A stretch of 64,000 nt of DNA from an uncultured Dorea sp. (GCA_910578865.1 CAJTRM010000016.1:8836-72835); one strand, 5' to 3'; positions 53,638-63,237 are shown, numbered from the stretch's first letter. The notes: generated by a model not told the origin, from the sequence alone. A program made the numbers and translations.

Positions 53638-54525
53638 ATGTACAAGATATTAAAAGCAGAAAAACTGGCTGCTAACATTTATCTTATGGATGTAGAAGCT
53701 CCGCGTGTTGCAAGGCATTGTGAACCGGGGCAGTTCGTCATCGTTAAGATGGATGAAAAGGGCGAGAGGATTCCGCTCACGATCTGTGATTATGACAGAG
53801 AAGCAGGAATTGTTACGATTGTATTTCAGCCGGTAGGGGCATCCACAACAAAGATGACAGAGTTAAGCGCAGGAGATTCTTTCCGTGATTTCACAGGCCC
53901 GCTTGGCTGTGCATCAGAATTTGTAGAAGAGGACGTCGAGTCACTGAAAGGAAAGAAATTCCTGTTTGTAGCAGGCGGAGTGGGAGCAGCACCGGTTTAT
54001 CCGCAAGTGAAGTGGCTGAAAGAGCATGGGATTGAGGCAGACGTTATCGTGGGGGCAAAGACCAAAGACCTTCTGATTCTTGAAAAGGAGATGGAGGCTG
54101 TGTCAGGGAATTATTATCCTTGTACAGATGACGGTACATACGGCCATGCAGGTATGGTCACAACGATGGTTGACGAGCTGGTAGAAAAAGGCAATAAATA
54201 CGATGTGTGCGTTGCGATCGGCCCGATGATCATGATGAAATTTACATGTCTCACCACGAAGAAGCATGGGATCCCTACCATTGTCAGCATGAACCCGATC
54301 ATGGTGGACGGAACAGGTATGTGCGGTGCATGCCGTGTGATCGTCGGCGGAGAGGTGAAATTCGCGTGTGTAGACGGTCCGGAATTTGACGGGCATCTCG
54401 TTGATTTTGACAATGCTATGAAGAGACAGCAGATGTACAAAACCCAGGAAGGCCGTGCAATGCTGAAATTACAGGAAGGCGACACTCACCATGGTGGATG
54501 TGGCCATTGCGGAGGTGACAAGTAA
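53638..54525 (+). CDS. Sulfide dehydrogenase-like FAD/NAD-binding subunit (NfnA-like)
   Basis: A 295-residue flavoprotein of the ferredoxin-NADP reductase fold. FAD-binding IPLTICDYD is near residue 43, NAD-binding VAGGVGAAPVYPQ is near 114, and a [2Fe-2S] site is in CGACRVIVGGEVKFACVDGP (near residue 225). The C-terminal tail HHGGCGHCGGDK is rich in His, Gly and Cys. It shares one base with the next gene (TAATG). Together the pair matches NfnAB, which couples ferredoxin and NADH oxidation to NADP+ reduction by electron bifurcation. A sulfide dehydrogenase or glutamate synthase accessory role cannot be excluded. Confidence 0.88.
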   Translation: MYKILKAEKLAANIYLMDVEAPRVARHCEPGQFVIVKMDEKGERIPLTICDYDREAGIVTIVFQPVGASTTKMTELSAGDSFRDFTGPLGCASEFVEEDVESLKGKKFLFVAGGVGAAPVYPQVKWLKEHGIEADVIVGAKTKDLLILEKEMEAVSGNYYPCTDDGTYGHAGMVTTMVDELVEKGNKYDVCVAIGPMIMMKFTCLTTKKHGIPTIVSMNPIMVDGTGMCGACRVIVGGEVKFACVDGPEFDGHLVDFDNAMKRQQMYKTQEGRAMLKLQEGDTHHGGCGHCGGDK

Positions 54526-55913
54526 TGGCAGATGTATTGAAGAGAATTCCTGTAAGAGAGCAGGAAGCAAAAGTAAGAGCAACCAATTTTGAAGAGGTGT
54601 GCTACGGATATAACAAGGAAGAGGCGATGGAGGAAGCTACCCGCTGCCTCAACTGTAAGAATGCTAAATGTATCGATGGCTGTCCGGTATCGATCAACAT
54701 CCCGGGATTTATCTCAAAAGTGAAAGAAGGGGATATCGAGGGCGCTTACAAAGTTATCGGAGAGTCCTCTGCACTTCCGGCGATCTGCGGACGTGTATGT
54801 CCTCAGGAATCTCAGTGCGAGTGCAAATGTATCCGCGGAATCAAGGGTGACCCGGTGTCTATCGGTAAACTGGAGCGTTTTGTTGCAGATTATGCTCTGG
54901 AACATGATATTAAGCCGAAGAAGGCAGAGACTACAAACGGACATAAGGTTGCCGTGATCGGTTCCGGCCCGTCCGGGCTTACCTGTGCAGGCGACCTGGC
55001 AAAATTAGGCTATGAAGTGACTGTATTTGAAGCGCTTCATGAGCTGGGAGGAGTTCTGGTATACGGTATTCCGGAGTTCCGTCTCCCGAAGGAAAAGGTC
55101 GTAAAGAAAGAAATCGAGAAGGTCAAAGAGCTTGGAGTTAAGTTTGAGACCAACGTAGTCATCGGCAAATCCACAACGATCGACCAGTTAATGGAAGAAG
55201 AGGATTTTGAGGCTGTATTTATCGGTTCAGGCGCAGGTCTTCCAATGTTTATGGGAATTCCAGGAGAGACGGCAAACGGCGTATTTTCTGCAAATGAGTA
55301 TCTGACAAGAAGCAACCTGATGAAAGCGTTTGACGACAATTATGACACACCGATCGCAGCAGGAAAGAAGGTGGCTGTAGTCGGCGGCGGAAATGTTGCT
55401 ATGGATGCTGCAAGAACAGCTCTCCGTCTCGGGGCTGAGGTACATGTTGTGTACCGCCGCAGCGAAGCAGAGCTTCCGGCCAGAGTGGAGGAAGTACATC
55501 ACGCGAAGGAAGAAGGCATTATCTTTGACCTCCTCACCAATCCAAAAGAAATCCTTGTGGATGAGAACGGATGGGTAAAGGGTATGACAGTCATTAAGAT
55601 GGAACTGGGCGAGCCGGATGCATCCGGAAGAAGGCGTCCGGTAGAAATCCCGGGGTCTGAGTACGAGATTGAGCTTGATACGGTTATCATGTCTCTCGGA
55701 ACGTCTCCGAATCCATTGATTGCGTCTACCACGAAGGGACTTGAGACAAACAGGAGAAGGTGTATCGTGGCAGAGGAAGAAAACGGACAGACCTCAAAGG
55801 CTGCTGTATTTGCAGGCGGAGATGCCGTTACAGGAGCAGCAACCGTAATTCTTGCTATGGGAGCAGGAAAAGCGGGGGCAAAGGGAATCCACGAACTGTT
55901 GTCTAAGAAATAG
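54525..55913 (+). CDS. GltD-like FAD/iron-sulfur oxidoreductase (NfnB-like)
   Basis: A 462-residue subunit annotated in many genomes as small glutamate synthase chain (gltA/gltD). The N-terminal cysteine clusters CLNCKNAKCIDGCPVSI and CGRVCPQESQCECKC hold two [4Fe-4S] centres. FAD binding is GSGPSGLTCAGDLA (near residue 146) and NADPH binding VVGGGNVAMDAAR (near 288). No large glutamate synthase subunit is nearby, and the NfnA-like partner is fused in translation upstream, so the bifurcating transhydrogenase NfnB is favoured. Confidence 0.88.
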   Translation: MADVLKRIPVREQEAKVRATNFEEVCYGYNKEEAMEEATRCLNCKNAKCIDGCPVSINIPGFISKVKEGDIEGAYKVIGESSALPAICGRVCPQESQCECKCIRGIKGDPVSIGKLERFVADYALEHDIKPKKAETTNGHKVAVIGSGPSGLTCAGDLAKLGYEVTVFEALHELGGVLVYGIPEFRLPKEKVVKKEIEKVKELGVKFETNVVIGKSTTIDQLMEEEDFEAVFIGSGAGLPMFMGIPGETANGVFSANEYLTRSNLMKAFDDNYDTPIAAGKKVAVVGGGNVAMDAARTALRLGAEVHVVYRRSEAELPARVEEVHHAKEEGIIFDLLTNPKEILVDENGWVKGMTVIKMELGEPDASGRRRPVEIPGSEYEIELDTVIMSLGTSPNPLIASTTKGLETNRRRCIVAEEENGQTSKAAVFAGGDAVTGAATVILAMGAGKAGAKGIHELLSKK

Positions 55914-55921
55914 ATATTGCA

Positions 55922-55985
55922 CGAATCAATAAGAGTCCAAGATGTAAATGGATAGCCACATACATCTTGGACTCTAACTGATTCG
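55922..55985 (+). terminator. Long hairpin after the nfn-like pair
   Basis: AGAGTCCAAGATGTA (55932-55946) and TACATCTTGGACTCT (55961-55975) form a perfect 15-bp stem, extended outside by CGAATCA (55922-55928) and TGATTCG (55979-55985). No T-run follows, so it may act as a terminator with weak tail or as a 3' stabiliser. Confidence 0.6.
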
Positions 55986-56063
55986 TCAGGGATTTTCCGG
56001 GGTGTTTCACTTCCGGGGTGAAGAATATTAAAATGGACAGAATATATAGGGCAGAAGGGGAAT

Positions 56064-58100
56064 ATGAATAATCGCATTTATGACGGACAATTATTTTTGG
56101 ATGAGGTAACAGAAAAACTGAATGACAGAATCGGGGAACTCAGGCAGATGCTTGCTGATGGACAGCAGGAAATTAAAAATATGCATGAGTATTACTGGGA
56201 GAATTATACGGAGATGGATGAGTACGGCTATGAGGTGTACGATAACCAGCAGGCACTCCTTCATCAGGTGAATGCCAACCAGGAAAAGAAGATGCTGCTT
56301 CAGAGACTTCAGAGGATGCTGGAGGCTCCTTTTTTCGGGCGGGTTGATTTTGTTTATGAGGGGGAAGAGGATGTGTCGGTGTTCTACATCGGCATTGCCA
56401 ATTTCGCCCCTCAGGCCGGAATGCAGCCGTGGATCTATGACTGGAGAGCGCCGGTGTGCGGGTTGTTTTATGATTATGATAAAGGATGGGCCTGTTATGA
56501 GGCTCCCTCAGGGGTGTTAGAGGGAGAGATTACGTCCAAGTGGCAGTACAAGATCCAGAACGGCCGAATGGTTTATGCATTTGAAAGTGATACGAAGATT
56601 GATGACGAGATTCTAAAGAGGGAACTTGGAAATAACGGTGATGTGCAGCTGAAAAATATTGTGCGGACGATCCAGCGGGAGCAGAATGCTATTATAAGAA
56701 ATACAAAGGATAAAATCCTTGTGATACAGGGGGCGGCAGGGAGCGGCAAGACTTCGGTGGCCCTTCACCGGATTGCCTACCTGTTATACCACGACCGGCA
56801 GAACCTGAAGGCGGCAAATATTTTGATACTGTCTCCCAATACAGTATTTTCTGATTATATTTCTCATATCCTTCCGGAGCTTGGGGAAGAACATATCAAA
56901 GAGATGAGTTTTGATTTGTTTGCTTACAAGGAATTGAGAGATGTGGCATATGATTGTGAAGACCGCTGCGACTACGTGGAAAAGGTGATGAAGTTTCATG
57001 ACCAGGAAATGCAGAAGCGTTTTGGAGAGAAACAATCTGCATGGTTTGTCGGGCAGATGGAAGGGTTTCTGGCGGTTTTGGAAGACAGTCTTGTAGATAT
57101 CCGCGGGATTTCTTTTAAAGGACTTCAAAAGACCGAAGAAGAGTTGATACAGCTTTTTTATTTTAAGTTCCAGAATCTTCCTCTTCTCGCAAGGATGGAC
57201 GGAATCATGGAATATTTTATAGATGAGTATGAGACATTGAGCGGGAAACAGATTTCCGATGAGGAGCGTGAGGCGCTGCAGGCGAGATTTGACCGAATGT
57301 ATGTGACGAAGGATATCTATGAGATCTATGGGCGGCTCCTTGACGAGTGCGGGTATCCGGCTCTGTCCTCAGCAGCATATGACAAAAGGAAGGTGGAATA
57401 CGAGGATGTATTCCCTCTGCTCTATATGAAATACAGGCTGAAAGGAAGGATGGAGCACAAGAATATCAAGCATCTGGTTATTGACGAGATGCAGGACTAT
57501 TCTTACCTGCAGTATACGATCCTTGAAAGCTTGTTCTCCTGCCGGATGACGATCCTTGGAGACCGGGCACAGACCATTGACGGCAGCATGCAGGATGTAA
57601 CCGTGTTTCTTCCAAAAATTTTCGGAAGGAAGATCCGTAAGATTGTGATGAATAAGAGTTACCGCAATACGCTGGAGATTGCAGAATATGCAAGAAGAAT
57701 CAGCGGAGATCAGGGGCTTGAGCTTTTCCGGCGCCATGGAAAGGAAGTAGAAGAAAAAAGCTTTTCCGGTACAGAGGAGCTGCTTGATGAGATTAAAATC
57801 CAGGAACGTCTTTCTGACGGAGAATATGAGACCGGAGCCGTGATCGCTATGACGGAATCAGAGGCATTTGATCTATACCGTATTCTTAAGAACAAAGGTG
57901 TTTCCGTAAATTATATTGACAGACATACAGCGGCGTTTAAAAAGGGGCTGACAGTGACCACATTCTATCTTGCCAAAGGACTGGAGTTTGATCAGGTATT
58001 TGCAGTAATGGGAAATGAGGAGAACCCGTTTTACCGGCAGGCGCAGTATATCAGTGCAACAAGGGCGCTCCATGAGCTGTACGTGTATAAGATTCCATAA
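56064..58100 (+). CDS. helD: HelD-like superfamily 1 helicase/ATPase
   Basis: A 678-residue UvrD-like protein. An N-terminal antiparallel coiled coil (about residues 1-85) is followed by a split motor with Walker A GAAGSGKTSVALHRIAYLLYH (near residue 224), DEMQDYS (Walker B, near 473) and a C-terminal helicase segment TVTTFYLAKGLEFDQVF. HelD of Bacillus binds RNA polymerase, removes it from DNA and recycles it, rather than unwinding DNA. AAGGGGA lies before ATG 56064. Confidence 0.9.
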   Translation: MNNRIYDGQLFLDEVTEKLNDRIGELRQMLADGQQEIKNMHEYYWENYTEMDEYGYEVYDNQQALLHQVNANQEKKMLLQRLQRMLEAPFFGRVDFVYEGEEDVSVFYIGIANFAPQAGMQPWIYDWRAPVCGLFYDYDKGWACYEAPSGVLEGEITSKWQYKIQNGRMVYAFESDTKIDDEILKRELGNNGDVQLKNIVRTIQREQNAIIRNTKDKILVIQGAAGSGKTSVALHRIAYLLYHDRQNLKAANILILSPNTVFSDYISHILPELGEEHIKEMSFDLFAYKELRDVAYDCEDRCDYVEKVMKFHDQEMQKRFGEKQSAWFVGQMEGFLAVLEDSLVDIRGISFKGLQKTEEELIQLFYFKFQNLPLLARMDGIMEYFIDEYETLSGKQISDEEREALQARFDRMYVTKDIYEIYGRLLDECGYPALSSAAYDKRKVEYEDVFPLLYMKYRLKGRMEHKNIKHLVIDEMQDYSYLQYTILESLFSCRMTILGDRAQTIDGSMQDVTVFLPKIFGRKIRKIVMNKSYRNTLEIAEYARRISGDQGLELFRRHGKEVEEKSFSGTEELLDEIKIQERLSDGEYETGAVIAMTESEAFDLYRILKNKGVSVNYIDRHTAAFKKGLTVTTFYLAKGLEFDQVFAVMGNEENPFYRQAQYISATRALHELYVYKIP

Positions 58101-58118
58101 GAATGGAGGAATGGACAT

Positions 58119-58817
58119 ATGATATTAGATGAGGTCAGAGAACAATTAATCAGGGCTTCCGAGGAGGACTATAAGAAGTTTAATAAAAGCCTGATGCCCG
58201 GCACGAATCTGGTGCTGGGGGTCAGAATGCCGAAACTCCGGAAGATGGCAAAAGAAATCGCGAAGGGGGACTTTGGCGCTTATCTTGCAGAGGCAGCGCA
58301 GGGAATCGGTGAAGGGGCTTACCACGAAGAAATCATGATGGAGGGTCTGGTGATCGGGTATGCAAAGATGGAGCTTCCGGATTATTTTTCCTGTCTGGAC
58401 ACGTTTGTACCTAAGATCCACAATTGGGCGGTCTGCGACTGCTGCAGCAGTACCTACAAATTCATGAACAAATATCAGGAACAAAGTTTTGCATATATAG
58501 GAAAATATCTAAACAGTGAGAGAGAGTATGAATTGAGATTCGGGATTATCTCACTTCTGGACCATTTCCTGAACGAGGAATATATTGACCGTGTTCTTGA
58601 CATCTGCCATCGCACGAGACATGAAGGATACTATGTGAAAATGGCGGTAGCCTGGACATTGTCGGTGTGCTATGTAAAATTTCCGGAAAAAACAAGGACA
58701 TTGATGGAAAATAATACGATGGATGATTTCACACACAATAAGACCATCCAGAAGATTCGGGAATCCTACCGGGTGAGCAAGGAAGAGAAAGAGGAACTGA
58801 AGGCGCTGAAACGTTGA
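58119..58817 (+). CDS. AlkD-like DNA alkylation repair protein
   Basis: A 232-residue all-helical HEAT-repeat protein of the AlkC/AlkD family, with GVRMPKLRKMAKEIAKGDF near residue 36 and HNWAVCDCCSSTYKFM near residue 105. AlkD removes 3- and 7-alkyl purines without flipping the base, using Trp and Asp residues; a Trp and Asp are present in the HNWAVCD motif. GGAGG precedes the ATG, 18 bases after helD. Confidence 0.88.
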   Translation: MILDEVREQLIRASEEDYKKFNKSLMPGTNLVLGVRMPKLRKMAKEIAKGDFGAYLAEAAQGIGEGAYHEEIMMEGLVIGYAKMELPDYFSCLDTFVPKIHNWAVCDCCSSTYKFMNKYQEQSFAYIGKYLNSEREYELRFGIISLLDHFLNEEYIDRVLDICHRTRHEGYYVKMAVAWTLSVCYVKFPEKTRTLMENNTMDDFTHNKTIQKIRESYRVSKEEKEELKALKR

Positions 58818-58866
58818 TCCCGGGAAAAGAAACGATACGGCCGATCATCCAGGAGAAGCAAAGACT

Positions 58867-59346
58867 ATGAGAATTACAGTTGTGGCAGTGGGAAAGATCA
58901 AAGAAAAATATCTGAGAGACGGGATTGCAGAATATGGCAAACGTCTCTCGAAGTATTGTAAGCTCGACATGATTGAGGTGGCAGATGAAAGGACGCCGGA
59001 TCATGCCGGCAATGCGGCAGAGGACATGATACGGGCAAAGGAGGGGGAGCGGATTCTGAAACAGATCCGGGAGGATGCGTATGTTATTACACTTGAGATT
59101 GGAGGAAAGCAGCTTACTTCCGAAGAACTGGCAGGAACTATCGAGGAACTGGCCGTGCGGGGAACCAGCCATATTGTGTTTGTGATCGGAGGCTCGATCG
59201 GGCTTTCAGAGGCAGTGCTCGGGCGGTCGGATTATGCCCTCAGCTTTTCAAAAATGACATTTCCGCATCAGCTCATGCGGATGATTCTGTTGGAGCAGGT
59301 GTACCGGAGTTATCGGATCATTCACGGGGAGCCATACCATAAGTAA
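58867..59346 (+). CDS. rlmH: 23S rRNA (pseudouridine-1915-N3) methyltransferase
   Basis: A 159-residue SPOUT methyltransferase of exact family length. It starts MRITVVAVGKIKEKYLRDGI and ends with FVIGGSIGLSEAVLGRSDYALSFSKMTFPHQLMRMILLEQVYRSYRI-type residues and GEPYHK. It methylates a pseudouridine in helix 69 of 23S rRNA on the assembled ribosome. Confidence 0.97.
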   Translation: MRITVVAVGKIKEKYLRDGIAEYGKRLSKYCKLDMIEVADERTPDHAGNAAEDMIRAKEGERILKQIREDAYVITLEIGGKQLTSEELAGTIEELAVRGTSHIVFVIGGSIGLSEAVLGRSDYALSFSKMTFPHQLMRMILLEQVYRSYRIIHGEPYHK

Positions 59347-59375
59347 CATCATTTTGTTAAAGGAGCATTCATAAA

Positions 59376-59957
59376 ATGGCAGTAAGAAAAAAAGGGCAAA
59401 AGACAAAGCGAAAAATCTTTAATACCGCAATGAAGCTATTTAAAGAAAAAGGGTATGATAATGTAACAGTAGATGAAATTGTTGCAGGGGCGGAGATTGC
59501 AAAAGGGACTTTTTATATTTATTTTCCTACAAAAGCACATGTGGTGGCGGAGATTTTTACAGAATTAGATATTGATTATGAAAATATCATGGAACAAATG
59601 AAAGACATAGATTCGTCGCTGGAGAAGCTGAGAAGGCTTTTAAGAAGTTCTGTCGAAATCCAGCAGACTTATATCGGTTATGATCTGTCAGTCATCGGGT
59701 ACCGCGCACAGTTGGAATTGCATACAGAATACTCCATGGATGCAGACAGACCTCTCTATAAATATATGACGGAGCTGATCCGGGAGGGGCAGGAAAAGGG
59801 AGAGATGAATACGGATGCAAGGCCGGAATATTATGCCAGGATTCTTGTACGTTGTATCCGGGGAGCCATCTATGAGTGGTGTGTCAGCTGTAACAATTAT
59901 GATTTTATAGATGATGGAAACGAGTATTTAGAGCATTTGTTTAAGGTGCTGCAATAA
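59376..59957 (+). CDS. TetR family transcriptional regulator
   Basis: A 193-residue repressor. The N-terminal helix-turn-helix is at about residues 10-55 (FNTAMKLFKEKGYDNVTVDEIVAGAEIAKGTFYIYF), and the C-terminal helical ligand domain is unlike any I can name. AAAGGAG precedes the ATG. It is followed by a promoter containing two TGAC/GTCA palindromes and then a transporter and peptidase gene, which it very likely controls. Confidence 0.93.
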   Translation: MAVRKKGQKTKRKIFNTAMKLFKEKGYDNVTVDEIVAGAEIAKGTFYIYFPTKAHVVAEIFTELDIDYENIMEQMKDIDSSLEKLRRLLRSSVEIQQTYIGYDLSVIGYRAQLELHTEYSMDADRPLYKYMTELIREGQEKGEMNTDARPEYYARILVRCIRGAIYEWCVSCNNYDFIDDGNEYLEHLFKVLQ

Positions 59958-59992
59958 AGATTTTAAAAATCAAAAAGTTTGTGTGAATTCTA

Positions 59993-60040
59993 TTGACTCT
60001 ACATGACTAGGGTCATATAATAAAATTATGACTATAGTCA
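59993..60040 (+). promoter_or_regulatory. Promoter with two TetR-type operators before the transporter gene
   Basis: TTGACT (59993-59998), 17 bases, TATAAT (60016-60021). One inverted repeat, ATGAC-TAGG-GTCAT (60003-60016), fills the spacer and touches the -10 box; a second, TGACTATAGTCA (60029-60040), is a perfect palindrome just past the start point. Binding at either would block transcription. Confidence 0.85.
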
Positions 60041-60071
60041 CAAATGAATAATATTAAAAGGAGATACTAGA

Positions 60072-61502
60072 ATGCACACACATCCAATTATCATTGCCTT
60101 TATCACAATCTACATTTTAAGTATTGTGATAATAGGTATCTATCTTACGCGCAAAAAAGTAAAAAGTTCGGACGGCTTTGCAGTGGCTAATCGAAGTCTG
60201 CCGGTGGTCGTACTGATTGGCACATTGCTTGCAACATGGTGCGGAGCGGGCGGAATCACAGGTTCGGCAAGTATGGTCTGGCAGAACGGTCCTTTATTTG
60301 GTATCCTCATTTTTATGGGCGCCCCGATCGGAATGATGCTGCTTTATCTTGTTTCAGGAAGAGTACGGCAGGCAACGACCTATACCATACCGGAGCTTTT
60401 TGAGATTCGGTACGGAACTACGGCAAGAGCGGTTGCGACAATCTGTATCGTCATGGCGTATGTAGGAATTCTTGCGTCCCAGTTTATGGCTGCCGGGAAT
60501 ATTGTCAATCTGGCAACCGGAATTGACATAAAAACAGCAACCATTTTGTGCGGGATTCTGATTGTTGTTCTGGCAGTTACAGGCGGTATGGTAAGTGTAG
60601 CCTATACAGATGCAATCAGTGCGTTTTTGATCGTGGGAGGTTTCCTGTTTGCAATCCCGATTCTCAGCGGGCAGATTGAGGGAGGTTTTTTCGGAATGTT
60701 TGCATCTTTGCCGGAGGGAAAGAATACATTTTCCGGGAATCTTAATTTTATTCAGGCAGTCGGCTATATTTTCCCGATTTTCTTTCTGGTTCTCGGTGAT
60801 CAGAATATGATTCAGAGAATCGGGGCTGCAAAGGATGTAAAGACAGCAAAACGTTCCGGAAAGGGCCTTGTCCTTGCGGAGATTGTTGTTTGTGCATTGA
60901 TCATTATTACTGTTACGACGGGAATTTTTCTGATTCCGGAGATGGATAATCCGGATACGGTAATCTTTCAGCTGGCGATCGGCTTTCTTCCGCCGGTGAT
61001 TGCCGGAATACTTTTGTCAGGATGTATGTCGTTCGTGATCACTACAGGGGATTCCTATGTTCTTTCCATTGCATCGAATATTACTTATGACATATGGGGG
61101 AGATTTATCAATAAAGAAGCAGATGACAAGAAGAAATTACGTTTCTTAAGAGTTTCAGCATTTGTTGTGTCAATCATTGCATATATTTTGGGAGAGTTTT
61201 TCCCGGATATCCTTTCTGTGCAGATGTATGCGTATTCCATGTATGGGGCGGCCATTACTCCGGCATTGGTATGTGCACTGTTCAGCAAGAGCGTAACAAA
61301 GGCGGGCGGATTTGCAGGGATTCTCGGCGGAGGCATTGCAACGATCATCTGGGAGGTTATTTTAAAATCACCCATGGGTATTAAGAGTGCAATTATTACC
61401 GTGCCGTTCTCATTCCTTTTGATTTTTGTTGTATCTTATCTTACAAGGAATGGCAGTAAAGTTTCCATTGAGGAAGTATATGCAAAAAAAGCGGCAGAAT
61501 AA
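60072..61502 (+). CDS. Sodium:solute symporter family transporter
   Basis: A 476-residue membrane protein with about 13 helices of the SSS (LeuT-fold) family. GFAVANRSLPVVVLIGTLLATWCGAGGITG is near the N-terminus and FFLVLGDQNMIQRIGAAKDVKTAKR in the middle. It imports a solute with Na+; substrate not predictable. Placed between a TetR regulator and peptidase T, 24 bases before the latter, a peptide, amino acid or related nutrient is a reasonable guess. AAAGGAG precedes ATG 60072. Confidence 0.9.
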   Translation: MHTHPIIIAFITIYILSIVIIGIYLTRKKVKSSDGFAVANRSLPVVVLIGTLLATWCGAGGITGSASMVWQNGPLFGILIFMGAPIGMMLLYLVSGRVRQATTYTIPELFEIRYGTTARAVATICIVMAYVGILASQFMAAGNIVNLATGIDIKTATILCGILIVVLAVTGGMVSVAYTDAISAFLIVGGFLFAIPILSGQIEGGFFGMFASLPEGKNTFSGNLNFIQAVGYIFPIFFLVLGDQNMIQRIGAAKDVKTAKRSGKGLVLAEIVVCALIIITVTTGIFLIPEMDNPDTVIFQLAIGFLPPVIAGILLSGCMSFVITTGDSYVLSIASNITYDIWGRFINKEADDKKKLRFLRVSAFVVSIIAYILGEFFPDILSVQMYAYSMYGAAITPALVCALFSKSVTKAGGFAGILGGGIATIIWEVILKSPMGIKSAIITVPFSFLLIFVVSYLTRNGSKVSIEEVYAKKAAE

Positions 61503-61526
61503 GGGGATAAGAAAGGGGACTGGAAA

Positions 61527-62756
61527 ATGGAGATTCGTGACAGGTTTATAGAATATGTAAAGATAGATACGCAGTCAGCGTACAATGCTGAAGTCATTCC
61601 AAGCACGGAAAAGCAGAGAAATCTTGCAGTGCTGCTGGAACAGCAGCTAAAGGATGCCGGGCTTAAGGAGGTCTGTATCAGTAAGGAATGCTGCCTGTAT
61701 GGGAAGTTAGAAGCGAACTATGATGGGTGTAAGGCTCCGAAGATTGGATTTTGCTGCCATATGGATACGACACCTGAGCTTTGCGGCACAGATATTAAGC
61801 CGCAGGTCATAGAGAATTATGATGGCAGAGATATTGTGCTGAACAAAGAGCTGGGTATTGTCATGGAGCGTGAAAAATTTGAACATCTTGCAGCCTATGT
61901 CGGAGACGATCTGATCGTGACAGACGGGACGACCTTACTGGGGGCGGATGATAAGGCCGGAATTGCGGAAGTTATGCAGATGCTTGCGTATTTCCATGAG
62001 CATCCTGAGGTGAAACATGGAGAGATCCAGGTATTCTTTTCACCGGATGAGGAGGTGGGATGCCTTGGGGCTAAGATTGTGGACAAGACCAGATTCTGTC
62101 CGGATTTTGCATATACGCTGGATGCATACGGACTGGGAGAAATTTCATATGAGTGCTTTAACGCGGCGACAGCGGTCGTGACGGTCACAGGAGAAAATAT
62201 TCATCCGGGGCTTTCAAAGAATCAGATGAAAAATGCGATTCTGATCGCCAATAAATATCTGGCGATGCTTCCGCCGGCGGAGATTCCGGCACATACGGAG
62301 ATGTATGAGGGGTATTTTCATGTGATCTCCTTTGACGGAGAAGTGGAAAAGACGACGATGCGTTTCTATATCCGGGATTTTGACAGAGAACAATTTGAGC
62401 AGAGAAAGCAGCTGATGTATGATATTAAACATTTTCTGGATCGGGAATATGGAGAGGATACCGTATGTGTGGAAATTGAAGATACATATTATAATATGAG
62501 TGAAGCAATTCTGCCGCGATTTGAGATTGTAGAGGCAATGGAGGCCGGTATGAGAAAAGCGGGATTCGAGCCGTACATAAAGCCGATCCGCGGAGGGACA
62601 GACGGTTCCGTTATGTCACAGAACGGGATCCCGACACCGAATATGTGCGACGGCAGCCATAACTGCCACGGGCGGTATGAATATGTATCTATTCAGTCAA
62701 TGGAAAAGATTACAGATGCCATTACCAATATTGTTGTAGGTTTTGCAGAAGAGTAA
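61527..62756 (+). CDS. pepT: Peptidase T (tripeptide aminopeptidase)
   Basis: A 409-residue M20B metallopeptidase of normal length. The di-zinc ligands lie in FCCHMDTTPE (near residue 79), LLGADDKAGIAEVM (near 140), FSPDEEVGCLGA (near 174) and a C-terminal NMCDGSHNCHGRYEYVSIQSM. It removes N-terminal residues from tripeptides in the cytosol. It is co-transcribed with the transporter and ends at a strong terminator. Confidence 0.95.
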   Translation: MEIRDRFIEYVKIDTQSAYNAEVIPSTEKQRNLAVLLEQQLKDAGLKEVCISKECCLYGKLEANYDGCKAPKIGFCCHMDTTPELCGTDIKPQVIENYDGRDIVLNKELGIVMEREKFEHLAAYVGDDLIVTDGTTLLGADDKAGIAEVMQMLAYFHEHPEVKHGEIQVFFSPDEEVGCLGAKIVDKTRFCPDFAYTLDAYGLGEISYECFNAATAVVTVTGENIHPGLSKNQMKNAILIANKYLAMLPPAEIPAHTEMYEGYFHVISFDGEVEKTTMRFYIRDFDREQFEQRKQLMYDIKHFLDREYGEDTVCVEIEDTYYNMSEAILPRFEIVEAMEAGMRKAGFEPYIKPIRGGTDGSVMSQNGIPTPNMCDGSHNCHGRYEYVSIQSMEKITDAITNIVVGFAEE

Positions 62757-62761
62757 GACAG

Positions 62762-62806
62762 AGGTGTTTCCAGCTTCTCGAAAGGGGAGTTGGAAGCACC
62801 TTTTTT
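62762..62806 (+). terminator. Terminator after pepT
   Basis: AGGTGTTTCCAGCTTCTC (62762-62779) pairs with 62784-62801 over 18 bp including three G-T pairs, closed by a GAAA tetraloop, and is followed by five Ts. Confidence 0.92.
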
Positions 62807-62863
62807 ATGCTTGAAAATAGTATATTTTTTTGAACTTTTTGGATGATATACTATGTATTCTTG

Positions 62864-62872
62864 TGGTATGAT
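62864..62872 (+). promoter_or_regulatory. Possible extended -10 promoter of the MNT/HEPN pair
   Basis: TGGTATGAT at 62864-62872 is an extended -10 box (TG-N-TATGAT). No good -35 box is visible 17 bases upstream. The surrounding 100 bases are AT-rich with no other feature. Confidence 0.4.
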
Positions 62873-62943
62873 TGTGATATAGATAAGATTGCAGGGAAGA
62901 ATCTGTTATGGGGAGTTATATCACAAATAAAATGAGGTGAACT

Positions 62944-63237
62944 ATGAAAACGGAAGGAATTAAGCAGCAGATTGTTGATGAAATTTGTATTTTGGCACAA
63001 AAATATCATGTTCAAAAGGTTATTTTATTTGGATCCCGTGCCCGAGGAGACTATAAGAGAACAAGTGATATTGATTTGGCAGCAAAAGGCGGAGAATTTG
63101 AAAGGTTTGCGTTAGATGTCGATGAGGAGACCACCACTCTTTTAAAATATGATATTGTTGATATGGACAGAGAGTTGCAGCCTGAGCTATTAGAGGCCAT
63201 TGAGCGGGAAGGGAGAGTATTGTATGAAGAAATATGA
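62944..63237 (+). CDS. MNT-type minimal nucleotidyltransferase (antitoxin candidate)
   Basis: A 97-residue protein with the polymerase-beta-like active site GSRARGDYKRTSDIDLA (about residues 28-44) and a third acidic position near YDIVDMD. In MNT/HEPN toxin-antitoxin pairs this enzyme adenylylates the HEPN toxin and silences it. ATG 62944 follows AATGAGGTGA. The 3' end overlaps the HEPN gene by 14 bases, typical for such pairs. Confidence 0.9.
   Translation: MKTEGIKQQIVDEICILAQKYHVQKVILFGSRARGDYKRTSDIDLAAKGGEFERFALDVDEETTTLLKYDIVDMDRELQPELLEAIEREGRVLYEEI

Noticed and set aside
54525..55913. Glutamate synthase small subunit (GltD)
   Set aside because: No large subunit gene is in the vicinity and the NfnA-like gene is translationally coupled, so an Nfn-type role is favoured, though not proven.
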